A stretch of 64,000 nucleotides of DNA from Sipunculus nudus. Taxonomy: Eukaryota; Annelida; Sipuncula; Golfingiida; Sipunculidae. Position numbers and translations under genes: made by a program. The notes under the pieces are model-generated. The model worked only from the letters and a program-made list of their open reading frames with translations, was not told the DNA's origin and ran no database searches. Positions 24,001 through 36,800 of this stretch are shown in pieces; within the stretch, counting starts at the first letter, position 1, and each line of letters opens with the position of its first letter. Location of the stretch: positions 13,419,601-13,483,600 of the forward strand of contig CM049319.1 in the NCBI GenBank assembly GCA_026874595.1. Direction: 5' to 3'.

Positions 24001-27000
24001 ATGCATTCCCTATTAAAATTAATGATGTGATACCGACTGCCAAAAAAGTTACTTTAAGAAATATAAACTGTGTTCGGTTTTATAGGTTATTTTATTATGA
24101 ATAATCATTTTAACATAGTTTAATAAATAAAAAAAAATAACTGTAATAATTTAACTTTTTAAAAACAATGAAAAAGTGGACACCGGGAAACGTTAAATTT
24201 TCTGCTTTATTGTAGACAGTGTGAGTTTGCAGCATTATTTTAGGTCATGGCTGCATGACAACTCAACCGATCAAGAGCATTTGCATTTACTCCTTAACGG
24301 CCAATCAGGTGAGTGATCCTCCATTCATTTGCATTTACTCTGTAAAGGCCAATCAGGGAAGTGATCCACATTTCATTTGCACTGTTAAATGGCAATTCAG
24401 GTGAGTGAACCACATTTCATTAATTTTTTACTCCTCAATGGCCGATCAGGTGAGTGATCCACTTCCGATTATAGATTTGTAATCCATGCACAATTATAAT
24501 GACAGAAAAGGGAAACATTTCAAAGTCAAATTGTGCTGCCTGTTTCATAATGACGTAAATGGTAACACGCCCTGGGACCAACCATGTATGTGTCTGGCCC
24601 TGGAAATATAAAAGATATTGAAATAGGGTTAACTGAGTTAACAGGGAATTTCATAATTTAAGATCGGCTAAACAGTAGACCAATGACTAGATACATGCAT
24701 GTTCAAAGGGCGGTTGTTTCCTATTCATCTAGATATTTATAACATATCCAGTGAATAATACCATTTGAAAGAGCTGCTTTTTATACGATTAATTTTTATT
24801 CTTAGATGATGACAGCGATATTCTGGTAATAAAGTGTGACCTCCAGGAGAGAATGTTGAATGCGCAGCAACTTCCTCACAGTAACCAATTTGTAAGTATA
24901 GTAAAGTCCTCATAAAGGAATCGGTCTGCAAGTGCAAATTTCACTTGTAATTTAGTGGAATTTGTTTTCCTCCTGTCTATATTTTCTTTTCTTTCACTCA
25001 GGTGTCTTTCCGCATACTAATTGTCATGTGAACCCTTGATAATCATAAGACGTGCATTATTATATAACATTACATTGTTTTCGACTCGACATTGATGATA
25101 TGCGCTTTCTCATGCAGAGTTATAAGGGTTCATTCCACAAGTGCGTATTCCTGCAGGGGAACCACATGCTTATATAGCACGCTTTCCAAACAATGAGGCA
25201 ATGTGGTAAAATTTGTGTTGCTTAAACATTTGTTTTAGTGTTGTCAATACTTTTGATTTAATGTCCTGTGTGAGTTGAAGAAAAAATTATCTGAGAATTT
25301 AATAAAAAAAAATACATTTCATATTTATTTTATAAGATGTATATTGCAATGTCCTTTTGTTAGATACCATCTTTTGATGCAGTGCTTGATGCCAGAGGGG
25401 GTACAGAAACCCCCACCCTCCGGACAGACAAAGAGTGGACAGCTCACCCCCATTCATCGTCTTAAGGTCCTACAACAGATGCCGTGTGATTCAGTCTGCG
25501 AGTCAGTTCTGTTTGGAATGGTAAGTCAATAAATTATACCAGGGTGTCTAATAAGTATTATACTATATAAACCATATAGAGTTTTTTTTCTCGGTTTATG
25601 TGAAAACTAAAATATTTTCTTCTAAAAGGTAGGGCAGTGATTCTATAAATTCTGTTGAGTTATATTTAACTCAAAAGCTCGTTGGGATGTAATGGTAAAA
25701 CGAAAAGTCAAACTTTCTTGGTCTTGTTCAATAATCTACAGATCAAAGGAAATCAAAATCCAGACACAAGGCCGCTATCCACAACTAAAGTGGGAAGGTT
25801 ATTTCACTCGAGAAGTTTATAGGTAAAACAATACACGTATCTGTAATGTTTAATGCAATTGTATGTTTCTAAGTGGTCACGTTTAATAACTGTGTTAGAT
25901 AATTGTAAGCTTTATACAAGTGTGAAGACAATATTAAGAGCAGGAATAAACATTGTATAGGTACTACAGAAATGCATGGATATGATTCCATTTTAGCCAC
26001 AGATTTTACGAGCGACCTCCTGCTGGAAAATTGAGTGGGATGAACTTGACACTAACCTCCAACTCTTCCATGCTCTCTGTTCAAATATGCAGGAAAGGGT
26101 AAAATTTTAAGTTCCGTAAGATGGGTAAGAGTTTAGTTATATTTAATACAGATACTTTCATTGCCTCTTTTAAGCAGTACTATGGGCTCGTGGTAAATTT
26201 TACCCTAGTATTTGAACAAGGTAAAAAAAATTGCTTGTAGAAACATCACGTCAAGGTCATGTGCTGGTCAATCTCCTTACAGGATATACTGGACATGTAA
26301 TGCCTAGGGATTTAGATGTGTTTTCTTTGGTTTACTTACTTTCACTTGACACTGACAAAATGCTGGAAATAAAACAATATAAATACTTGTAAGCCAACGT
26401 TCTTCAAATCACTGCAATCGCAGTCCCAAAAGTTGCGTACAATGATATTGTACAGTGTTTTTTAAACTGTAAACTACATACCAGAAGGTAATTACATATG
26501 ATCATGTTTCACACCACTAAGGCCCTTTTTTCTTTCCCTGCGTGAACTTTAGTGTGGTAGCACTGGTCAGAGTACATAACGATGTATCTTTTTTATTGCT
26601 TCAGCAAAATAAATGGTCATTACCATATGATACAATGTTGTTTAATTGTCTGTTGGAAGAAATTCTGCCTGTTGGCCAGAGCGGAACCAGCTGCTGCATT
26701 ACCTCAGAGCAGACGAGGTCCCAAAGGTGGGGCTGACATTCAAAAACCCCAGGGACACTATGTTATATTCCCGTCAGATTCAGGGACTCTCCTCATCAAA
26801 CCGGTCTCTACAAGTGACGTTTTGCTGCCATGTGACTTTCCTACTGCTGCCCAGCCGACTGAGGATGCTGCCGTGATCATAGATAAGGCACTCAGTAGGG
26901 TTAGTATGTTAACTGACATAACAGAACTACGTATTGATATATACAATTACATATTATATTGGTTTATATAAACGTTCAATATACCGATCGGTCTAGTCAT

Positions 27001-28435
27001 AGGATCTTAGCCATGAAGCATCTGCAGATTTGGATATTATTGAGGAAAGTACGAACGTGTTTGTGATCTGGTCAAACTAAAGTGTACATATGTGCGTTCT
27101 CTATATGACTGAAAAAGCACCCAGACCAACGTTCAATATACCGATCGGTCTAGCCATAGGATCTTAGCCGTGAAGCATCTGAAGATATGGATATTATTGA
27201 GGAAAGTACGAACGTGTTTGTGATCTGGTCAAACTAAAATGTACATACGTGCGTTCTCTATAGGAGTGACAAAGCACCTAGACCAACGTTTACCCATTCA
27301 CTCAGTACAAATATACCCTATTCGTTTGACAATAAGTTTCACCTGATATGGGACATGTTGTAACAAGATTATCTACTTCATTGTTACAGTATGACAGCAA
27401 AAAAGACCTGCAGCCACTGACCAACAATGTCTGTAAGACAACGTTTTTTTTTTTCAGTTTTAATAAGTAGTACATTTTTCAATGTTAGAGGTTATTTGTT
27501 ATAACTCTTACCATAGTTGTATCTTTCCGTTGTTTCTGCTTTTATGGTCATTACAGATTATGGCTGTACCCAGTTACAATCCTCTGAGCCATAACTCTGG
27601 GTTGCTGAATTGTTTGCTCGGCATCGGTGAGAAAACCAGTGGTGGTCTTAATCAAGTCAACAAGAGGAAGACGGTGGCAGTTCGGGGCCAGGTATTGACA
27701 GATATGTAAACACAACCTGAAAAAAAAATTAAATTAAATTTCATGACATTCCGATTTACTGAATTGCTCCAACTGATACTTTTATCAAGCTTATATAAGT
27801 TTGAGATTTTGTCAAGGCCGGGTTTTTCACGTGCAGATTTCGTACCTGCCTTTAGCCTAAAATGCTTAAATTTTAAAGTGACTGATATTTCTTGTGTATT
27901 TCACCTGCTCTAACATTCATTAATTGTCGATGTATGGATTATTGCTCGTTTCAGAATCTATTGAAGTATTCATTGAGGAATATAATGAGTTAAAATTTAT
28001 TTGTCTATTTTAACCTTTTTCCTGAGAGCTCTCTTTTTTCATTATTCTTACATAAAAAAAAATATTATTTGTCAGCCCCACTAACCTGATTGAATTCTAC
28101 ACTTAAATTGCATAAATCTCCAAGTTTTATTTATAAATTCAATTATAAATATAAATATTTTACATTTTGAACAGCTCAAAACCACATATACATCGGTTGA
28201 TAACTTGTGTATTCTAAGTAATTGTGTACCTGTATATTATCAATCAATGTTCTATCAGTCATGATGAGTAGTTGTAACATGTCATAGTAATTTTTTCTTT
28301 AACTTTTGATAGGTTCAGAGCGGGAAAGCCAAAGCTGGACACACCACCAATATTGTCTCGTCAAGTAACAAGAAACAGAAGGTATTCGCGGAATTCTACA
28401 GTGTACAGGCGGACCCTTTCCCTACCGAACTCTGA
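20223..28435 (+). CDS. M1AP: M1AP, meiosis 1 associated protein (complete, 13 coding exons)
   Basis: Family knowledge: germ-cell protein needed for meiotic progression and crossover formation in vertebrate males, a partner of the TEX11/SHOC1 ZMM proteins; no enzymatic domain. Exons: 20223-20253, 21088-21245, 22159-22344, 22679-22792, 23278-23422, 24216-24308, 24806-24891, 25118-25140, 25364-25520, 25997-26098, 26660-26899, 27557-27691, 28313-28435. Total 1593 nt, 530 residues plus TGA, equal to the length I recall for the human protein. Diagnostic segments are ARIVLVDMSNNLDENTC, SLFPLKHVKGNLQLLKNALQ, YFRSWLHDNSTDQEHLHLLL, IKCDLQERML, ILRATSCWKIEWDELDTN with HALC, and VPSYNPLSH. All introns are GT-AG except the second, which starts GC. 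Exon 8 has only 23 nt. The first exon is short and its ATG is chosen because the frame joins exon 2. The last intronic stretch before exon 12 may hide a small cassette exon (27391-27429). Confidence 0.87.
20990..21087 (+). repeat. (ATT)n microsatellite that forms the 3' splice site region of M1AP exon 2
   Basis: About 85 bp of TTA/ATT repeats with an inverted switch (attataataataattatt) in the middle runs straight into ttttcag at 21081-21087. The acceptor therefore has almost no pyrimidine tract beyond 'ttttc'. A TTA/TAA junction can fold into a hairpin next to the branch-site region. Confidence 0.8.
24273..24470 (+). repeat. Four tandem copies of the 3' end and splice donor of M1AP exon 6
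   Basis: The exon end catttgcatttactccttaa + ggccaatcag|gtgagtga (true donor at 24309) is followed by three decayed copies at spacings of about 42-50 bp. The second copy has lost its GT (caatcagggaagtgatcc). The third has aattcag|gtgagtga (GT at 24401) and the fourth gatcag|gtgagtgat (GT at 24450). Two good decoy donors are therefore present. Reading past the normal donor gives Gly-Glu-stop. Confidence 0.85.
26971..27287 (+). repeat. Tandem duplication, two copies of about 157 bp, in M1AP intron 11
   Basis: Both copies begin aacgttcaatataccgatcg and continue through gaggaaagtacgaacgtgtt to gcacc(c/t)agacc. Only a few substitutions separate them, so the duplication is recent. No coding content is recognised. 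Confidence 0.9.
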
Positions 28436-28850
28436 AAATATATAAAGTCTTTGCCTTTTTTTAAATAAGTTTATGTACAAGAAAAAAATCAGTATATAAA
28501 GTGCTGAATTTATATGATGATTTAATTTAAGATGATTACATTCTTATTTAGACAACACTAAATGCAACAACTTGCAATCGACTTTGGCCGCAAGCCTTGT
28601 TTTTTTTTTTCTTTCCCCATTCTTCTTTTGGATGAACTGGTAAACATTCTGCCTTAACTTCTATCAAATTTGTTTTGTTCAGGGAGTAGAATCGTGCTCA
28701 AACTTAGTTCGAAACAACCATTTATCACTGCTTAATCACCGTTTCTTTCGTAGTCACGTGCTGCATATAGATTAGACAAAAACACAAATATTAAACCATG
28801 TAGCTAAGCTTAACTTCTGATCATGCCATGAATTATATCCCATGTTTTAC

Positions 28851-29541
28851 AATAAATAGTGCCATGTTCTTAATATTTGTACTAACTGTTGTTGCTTTTT
28901 TTTTTCATGGTAACTGTATGTGTAACATTAGATGCTATACAAGGTAGATTTTTCATAGATTTCATGATTTGTTTTATCTTTCAATTATTTTTCAATAAAA
29001 GATTAATTTCTTCTCAGTATTAATAAGGGTTAGACTACAAGTTCCACAACGCTGTGTATTGAGAAACATCTTTGAATATGTTTTCGACGAATACTGACAT
29101 TTTTATATTCACCCTAATGGTAAAATCAACAGTTTTCACCGTATTTTTGCCATACTTCCAACTGTTATTGCAAAGATGGTTTGCCTCAGGTGATAATGAA
29201 AATCATTTGAATCAAAAATTAAGATGAAATATATTAAACCTATGAAAATATGAACGTGTCAACCTTAAGTGGTCTTGAGTGGTCCTGATGAGCAGAAAAT
29301 GTATTTTGGCCAATTTTGGTAGCAGATCTGAGACCTTCAATCTATATGTATCACGCATTCCGTTGTATGTAGAAAACCAGGCTGTTTGGGGCTACAAACT
29401 ATCTCTTTATATGTTATGTTCCGTTGAATTTGTACTTTATAATTTTATATACCTATATAAGTATAGAATTTTACCTTGTATATAGTCACCTCTTGTAGGA
29501 ATAGTTTATAAGTAATTTTCTGCTATGTTTAATATAATAAA
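28851..29541 (+). terminator. Candidate polyadenylation signals for M1AP
   Basis: AATAAA occurs at 28851-28856, 28994-28999 and 29536-29541 downstream of the M1AP stop (28433-28435). I cannot tell which is used. Confidence 0.4.
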
Positions 29542-32500
29542 ACCTTTGCACAGAGCCAGACGGATTTCGTTTAATCTTTACTTTGAAGTGAATATACCAG
29601 CGTACAATCAAGAATCATCATTACTATTTTACCTACTAGATTGTCAGTTGTGTGTATTGAAGAATTTCGCTTGTATTTCAAGGGCCTGGCCCACTTAGAT
29701 TTTTCTTTTTTGCCTCCGGCCAACTTCTAGCTGACCGCAACCATCTTGCATGTAGGTGAAATACACGTGATAATAAAATGAAAATTTGATCTATTGATAA
29801 TCTAAGAAATGTTTGAAGACACGGTTTCTGTTCGACATTCACCATATATATACAAGAATATATGTTCATTAAATGGAAACTTAGAGTTACAATGGCTGGA
29901 TGCATTTTCATTAATGTGTAGTACGTATATCTGAGTTAATGATTAAAGTGATTCTACTTATGTGCGCGGTATGTAGAGGTGTGCAAATATTGATGGTATG
30001 CAAGCATATTCTTAATTTATGAAACATCCATCAGAGGTTTTGCATGTAATTAGAAGATATTTGCGAGAACCACCTCATTTCCGGTTGAACAAGGAGAATT
30101 GAAACGAGTACATTGTCTCGTTGAAATGTAGATCCTTCCTCTTCCAATCAATTAGAAAAATGTAATTACTTCCAATTAGCTTCATAGGTCTAAAGGTGTT
30201 ATATCTGTATGCAACTTTATTCAAAGCTGCAGTGTAATTTTAAATACAAGAAAACGATATAACTCGTCCGAAATCGAGCCATTCTCTGTCAAAGGTTCGA
30301 GTAACTGCTATGCTCATCGGTGCACCCATGTTCTCTGCAAAATAAAGTGAGACGTCATGTGGAACTATCATATGCAGTGAGATTTCCTGGTTGGTGGAAT
30401 TAGAAAAATATATCGGCTGCAAGAATATTGTGAAGTTCAAATAAATCTCAGGTTCCTTTAAGTATTCTTTCTTTCTTATCCATGGATATACGATATTGAA
30501 ATACTCTTTGCTAGAATGAAGAAAAAAATGTTCTTCTGAAGGCTGATGTCTATATCCATAATATTTGAATATTTGTACTGGGGGGGGGGGGGGCATTATG
30601 TGGCAATACCTATGTCATGATTTCACAATCTTGTGAACATTTATAGATTTTTTAATGCTTTCAGTGTTTTTTCCAACGAATGATTTAAGGGATTATATAG
30701 TGCAATTTCAAATCCTTTTGTGTGTCCTTTTGGTGGTCCAAATAATCCTGCTTCGAGGCAGGCATACGGAGGCCTTATAAGAACTTTTCATAAGCAGAAT
30801 TACCCTTAGATCATTAATTTATACACAGAGGAAGCCAGAAATCACATAAATTCTTTTTCAAAAGGTAGGTGAATGGGCACCTTTAGGTACTTGTTGAAGA
30901 TCTGTTTTGTTTGTTTCCCGTCCAAGAAAAAAAGGTGTATTTTTAAAATTGCATATTTATAGAGGGCCACCAAGATTACAGCTTAATAAAATGTCGATGA
31001 GATCTATAGGCCTATTTTCTGTAAGAGTGGGTGATGTGTTCAACTAAGGATTTTTCTTTGATACACAGTGTATTGTTATGTTTTGTTCATTTATTTTCGA
31101 TCTGGTTTAATCACGTCTGCGAAGTCCATTATGTGTTTTTTATTCGATAAATTTACACGCACACCAACAGTAACAAACATGGAGTTTACTCCTTTAATGG
31201 CCTAAATTCCAATTTTAGACATTTCGTGCACATTCATTGAGGCTAAGGACATATGGGTTGAGTCTAACAGCGCAGCTAAACCACATGTGGTGTATGTCAC
31301 ACCGGTAAAGATGTGAACGTCCAGATTCTTTTAAAAGTCAAACAAACTGGCTGAACTCTTGCATACAAACACTCCAAAAGACTAATAAGGCTGGTAACAA
31401 AACAAATCTATATATTAAAGAAATAAGTTACTTACAATTGCTTGAGAGGCGCTCTTTATGTTCCAACAATGAATAAAAATGATAATCACTTAAATAAACA
31501 ATAAGTCCGTTAATGACGGTACACTGAAAAGTCCCTGTTCACTCTGTTTCTGGTACCATGACCAGCGCGCACATGTAACACCGGGATGTAACACTGTTTG
31601 CCTCACTTAGTGGCTCCCGTTGTGTGTACAGTACTGTTAGTCCCACACAATTACGATCTCTCGCTGAATTATTCACGTTTGACAGTTCACGCACCACGCA
31701 CAGACTATCTTTCTGGGCGTTAAATCACAGACTTTCACAGCTGATATATCTCCTGGAATCATCCAAATTTAGGTATCAAAATAAGCTCCGACAAAGCAAT
31801 ATCCTGTATCTCTACAGTAAAGCTTTTAAATAAAGTCCTCGATTTGTTCCCGGAATCGATCATAACAGCTTATATATATCGTCAGATTTACCAGTCCGTC
31901 GGCTAATATGCGATACTCTCTCTGAAGTCCTTTACAGAGAAATCACTTGTGGTCTTCACCAGACATCGACTAGACATCACATCTCAGCTGTCTCCACTGT
32001 GACACATGAAGACCTGCCCCCGGACTGTAGATATCGCCAGGCTGTAGAACTCCGGTACGCTGGACGGGCATATGTCTCGAATATCGTGCGCCTCACGCTT
32101 TATAAATGCTTTCTGACGTCACAACTCCCGCTCGTCTTCTGGCCAGTCACCACTACCACTCTCAATTACGCCGACCGTTAAGTAGTATAAGTTAGCTAAT
32201 AAGGATACGCCTCCAAAGATAGAAATCCTGGGAACTTATAACCTAACAGGTGCTATATTCATTTGAAATCTACAACAAACACTCGTTGCTATAGAGACCG
32301 CCAAACAGAGACGTACGGCTCGAACGAAATTGAAACTGTACCGAGATTAACAACAAACGAGACACGTGTGCTCTCTACCCTGCTTACCACTTAACTGCTT
32401 TGAAATTAAATCAAATGAGACACGTGTGTTCTTAAACTAAAGATCTCACGCTAATATCTAAACATGATATTCCATATGAATGTACAATCAATTATCATAT

Positions 32501-33600
32501 CATTCATCTGGTTATTCTCCCTACCAGAACACACAATACAAACCCTAAGTCACAGTTCTCTGGTGACAGTGTATGTTAATAAGGAGTCAAGGCATATAGC
32601 TCGCATAAAACAGTGTCGATAATACAGTTTGTAATCTGTTGGTAGACACTTTTGGAAAGATGTCAAAATAAAATACAAGAGAGGTATCTTAATTTGCAGT
32701 CGTGATGAAAATGTAGCTTTAAAAATAAAAATAAATCGATAAAGTAAAAATAACATAGGCAAAATATTTTTTGCTTCCTTTCTTTCAATTTATAAATGGT
32801 ATATGTGAAAAACTACGAGATACCTATATCTTTGATTTGCTGAGCTGAAATAGGACCATTCCACTTGCCCGAAGTTCTGTGTACAATGATTAACGTACAG
32901 TAATGGGGCCTATACCGGGACGGTATATAACAATTTTACAGAATTGGTCAGTTTTATCATTTATCATTTATTAAATGCTGTATGCCTCTTTTTATTTACA
33001 CCAAGGGCTGATTTCTGGGTTCTTTTGTTTTATGATGACAAATAAAAACGTTTAAAGTTCACACTCGCATATTTTTTTATTTACCTTTGCCTCTGAAAAT
33101 GTATTGTTCTACGGACTCGCTGCTCCAATTTTTCGCAGATAAATTTTTCATTGCAAATGAAAACCAGGTCCGTGGTATTGTACGATACTTGTTTCTTGAA
33201 ATCCCACGTATTCTGTCTTGACCGGTGAAGAGGAAAAAGAAAATGAATGTTCCAGCCCGCACCAATATATTTCTTGTTCCCAGAGTCCGTAGAACAATAT
33301 TTTTTGTGTCCTTAATTAAAACCCCAAAAATCATCTAGGAAATTATTTTTCACAACCGATTTTGGAATTATCATTGAAAAAAAATCAATTTATGTAGGGC
33401 TTACGCTAGATTATTCAATCAAATTATTATCGATGGTCACATGCTGTTATAATTATATATGACTTAATTGACTATTGATAATTTTGAGTTTACAATTACG
33501 GGGGGCTCTCGCATGTTATTCATTTTAGTGGAAACAATTATAATTTGCTGGTCGTGATACGAATACAGATTGACACAGGCGAAGGTTGTTAAGGTAACAT
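29542..33600. other. Intergenic region between M1AP and BECN1
   Basis: No supported gene. It holds a G14 run (30580-30593), a GC-richer patch at 31550-32350 with a CRE-like TGACGTCA (32114-32121) and a TATAAA (32101-32106), two identical ACACGTGT palindromes (32362 and 32420), and an exact 16-nt inverted repeat at 33103/33298. The 118-codon minus-strand opening at 30240-30596 begins in the G run and resembles no protein. Confidence 0.5.
33103..33298. repeat. 196-bp segment bounded by exact 16-nt inverted repeats
   Basis: ATTGTTCTACGGACTC (33103-33118) and its exact reverse complement (33283-33298) bound an otherwise non-palindromic segment. It could be a miniature inverted-repeat element or a long-loop hairpin. 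No clear target duplication is seen beyond an at/ta context. Confidence 0.6.
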
Positions 33601-33639
33601 TCCTGTAACAGTAGGCCTACAAGGAGTATTTTGAATATT

Positions 33640-33835
33640 GCAAAAGCGGTATAATGGGAACATCATGTCCGACGTTTTGCACCCGACATCCGAGTTTTAT
33701 ATCACTTTCTTCAAGGGGAAGGAACTTCCGGTTCAGCTGACAGCCCAAAACAAGTTGCACAGATACTGTAACTATTTATTGTACATTGCGTATTGTGACC
33801 GATGTGACCTAATATAGGCTGTCAATCGTGATTTA
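33640..33835 (+). promoter_or_regulatory. Probable BECN1 promoter and 5' leader
   Basis: This is the stretch immediately before the BECN1 ATG. It has an ETS-family-like ACTTCCGG at 33724-33731, a common arrangement in TATA-less housekeeping promoters, and no TATA box nearby. No acceptor site is obvious before the ATG, so the start codon may be in the first exon. Confidence 0.45.
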
Positions 33836-36800
33836 ATGGCGACCAGCCGACCAGACGTCGGCAAGGCTGGCACGTCCCATGTAAACTTTGTGTGTCAGAG
33901 ATGTGCACAGCCGCTGAAGTTAGACCAGAGCTTCTCTCATCTTGATCATCAGCTGCTGTCTGAACTGACAGGTGAGTTACTGCTGGTGCTACTTTTACTG
34001 TGGTGGCCTTTATATCGGCGGGTCTGAATTTTCGCGGTTTTATATTTTTAAACGTTTCACGGGGTTCCTTTTCCGCGCTCTATCATTAGTCTAGTAGTTT
34101 ATATTATTATCAAATATGAAACTATGAATTGTAATGACCAAATTATTTCATAAACCGCAGATTTCACTATTATTATCTAGGTCTACTATTTCTCCAACTG
34201 GATATTGCATGTTTGACCAGTCACTGACCGATGAGCAGACGTGCGGGAAGCAGTGACCCTGCTGGTTGTAATTAGTTCAGGGCCGAGGCTCATTAAAACA
34301 ACTGTTCTACAGCAGTTTGGCCCCATAATGAACTGTGACCTTTCAAATATATTCAAAATTTGCATCATCACTAGCCAGTCAAACATCGTTTGGTGCGTCA
34401 TGATTTCAGTAGTGACAGAAATAGTCCTATATCCAGTTACAAGGTGGCCCTACCCGAGCTGCTACGTTCACTACTTTAGTACGTGGCAAATTTTATTCAT
34501 TAACAATAACTATATACGGCACAATGTGAAAGAGTACCTTCTACTCAATATTCATTTTGAGTGGCACTGGATGTAATCTAGCTTTGCTAACATAAATGTA
34601 ATTTTTTTAATATTTCTGCCCGGCAGGCATTGACACTTTCCAGACTCCAGTCATATGCTGGGGGGGGGGGGGGGGGGGAGGAAAAACTGCCAGGCCCGCC
34701 CACCGGGTCGGCACATCCCTGCAAATGATCACGGTTTTTGCATCTAAGCTGACCAATATTATTTTATATGAGCACTGTTTTTCTCCCTGAATCAATTAAA
34801 GTATATGCACCAGGCTCGATGGACATCACTACACAGATGAAAATTAATCTAAACTGTCGCCAACTGTGGGCAGCTTCAGAAATTAACGATCATGGCCTGG
34901 TATATATGCATTCAAAACTGCGTGGTTTCAATTCTGCGGTCACAGAGCGACCGTGAATATCGCGAATTTGAAACCACCACAAATAAGAAGACAACCACAG
35001 TATACTTATATTAGTTATAGATCAGCTGCTGTATGTTGCTGACTGTAAAACATTATTCTGTAGAGGCTTAATTGCCATTTGGTTGATTTCATTATTATAT
35101 CAGAACCCAATTAGTGACAAAAAGAGAAATATAAATAAATTCAGTTCTGATTTATTTAAAAATAACTAGAAAATGTGGACCTGTTGGGTCCTGTTGCAGA
35201 GGGAGTATATTGCCTCGCATTTTGTGGCCAGACCTGTAAGGTAGGGAACTCCCAAAACTTGTTAGTGAGGTCTGGTGGTCAATACAGCACCTTCTATTGG
35301 TAATGGGCCAAGATGTAGATAGGCAATTGCAAGCAATGTGAACTTGTGTGAGTGACAGACCTGCGATGTGATTGCTGCTGGGAATTCAATTGTGAGCAAG
35401 TGGATGGGCCAAATTGGTGTGCATTCTGTAACTGTAAGTTTGGGCTTATGACTGATGCTGCAAATATAACTGGCCCACTGTCATGATCCATTTCTGTGGA
35501 AGTTCATGGATAAACAAACAACCATTCAGACAGGAAAATTTTTTAGTATATAGATACCTAAAATATAAATATAATTATTTTTAATTAATATTATTTCTGT
35601 TCTTAGCCCCAAGGAAGAGACTGTAACAACAGCAAATAATTGGCAAAAAAATCAAAATTTTAGGAATAAGACTAATTCTTATAGACCCAGTTGTGGCTCT
35701 GTAGTAAATACAGAGCCACAGGCCACTGCCTCCATTTATCTGGCTGACAGGCTGACAACCTCCAGCCTACCCTGCTGAGATGTTATAGGACTTCGTTCCT
35801 TCGAGATATTAAGGGAAAAAAACTCCGTATTCCATAAAAAAAGCCATTGTTACACTTCAAGGCTGCCTAATATCAAAACCACTGATCTGTTTTTGATCGT
35901 ATTTAGTAGTCACATTCTATCATACATTTTCTATGAACATACCAAAAATTAGGTCAGTATTGGGTTTTATTTTGGAGTTATAGGCCAAAACATAATGCAA
36001 TTTTTTAAAAAATCAGGAAATATATTTACTCACCTAACATGAGAATTGCTGAACCTAGAGACTTTTTTTCAGGAATATAACTTTATTTTATCAAGATTCA
36101 ATTGTTTACCCAAAATTAAATCTGAATTTTGCAAATTTTTCAAGTTATTAGCATAAATAAAAAATCAATACCTTAAATTTTGTCAAACTTTGGCACTGTT
36201 GATTTTATTTTCACAGCATATATACATTAGGATTTAATCTTTTAAAATCTGAAATCCAAAGAAATTGATTGGAAAGAATAGCTTTTATTCATGTTATCAT
36301 ACACCATGTCAAGTGTTGTTAACATCTAGCCCACTTAGTAGTACAGCCTTCACTTGCATTATGTAACCCACCCCAGGCAGCTTGCCTTGGGTCAGTTTGG
36401 CCACTACCAGCAGGCTTCCCCTCTGCCCTGCACTCCCCCCCCCCCCCCCCCACAGATGGTGCATAAACTAGATGAATGTTATTATTTTCTGTATTTTGAT
36501 TCATTCTTATTCTAGGCTATGCTACATTTTAGATTTTGTACTGTACCACCAGGGTTACATTGATTAAAATGTACATTTAATTGTGTCCACAAAGTGGTGT
36601 ATTGCTATGAAAGTGTGGATGTTCATGAGATAAGTAATTCCTTACTTCAGAGGAGTAAAAACTTCACCAGGTGTGAAATGGACTATTAATTCCAGTAATA
36701 AATTAAAACTGGGATAGTAATTAGCACAATGATATTGTTTGTCCCTCATTCAACCAACAGTGTGTATACTTTATTTGAAAAGATGTTTTATTTTATCAAA

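Noticed and set aside
25003-25028. Alternative 26-nt exon for M1AP between exons 7 and 9
   Set aside because: The phase fits, but the peptide does not resemble the family, whereas the 23-nt segment at 25118-25140 does.
30240-30596. 118-codon minus-strand ORF starting MPPPPP
   Set aside because: The prolines come from a G14 run, there is no recognisable family, and no splice or promoter context supports it.
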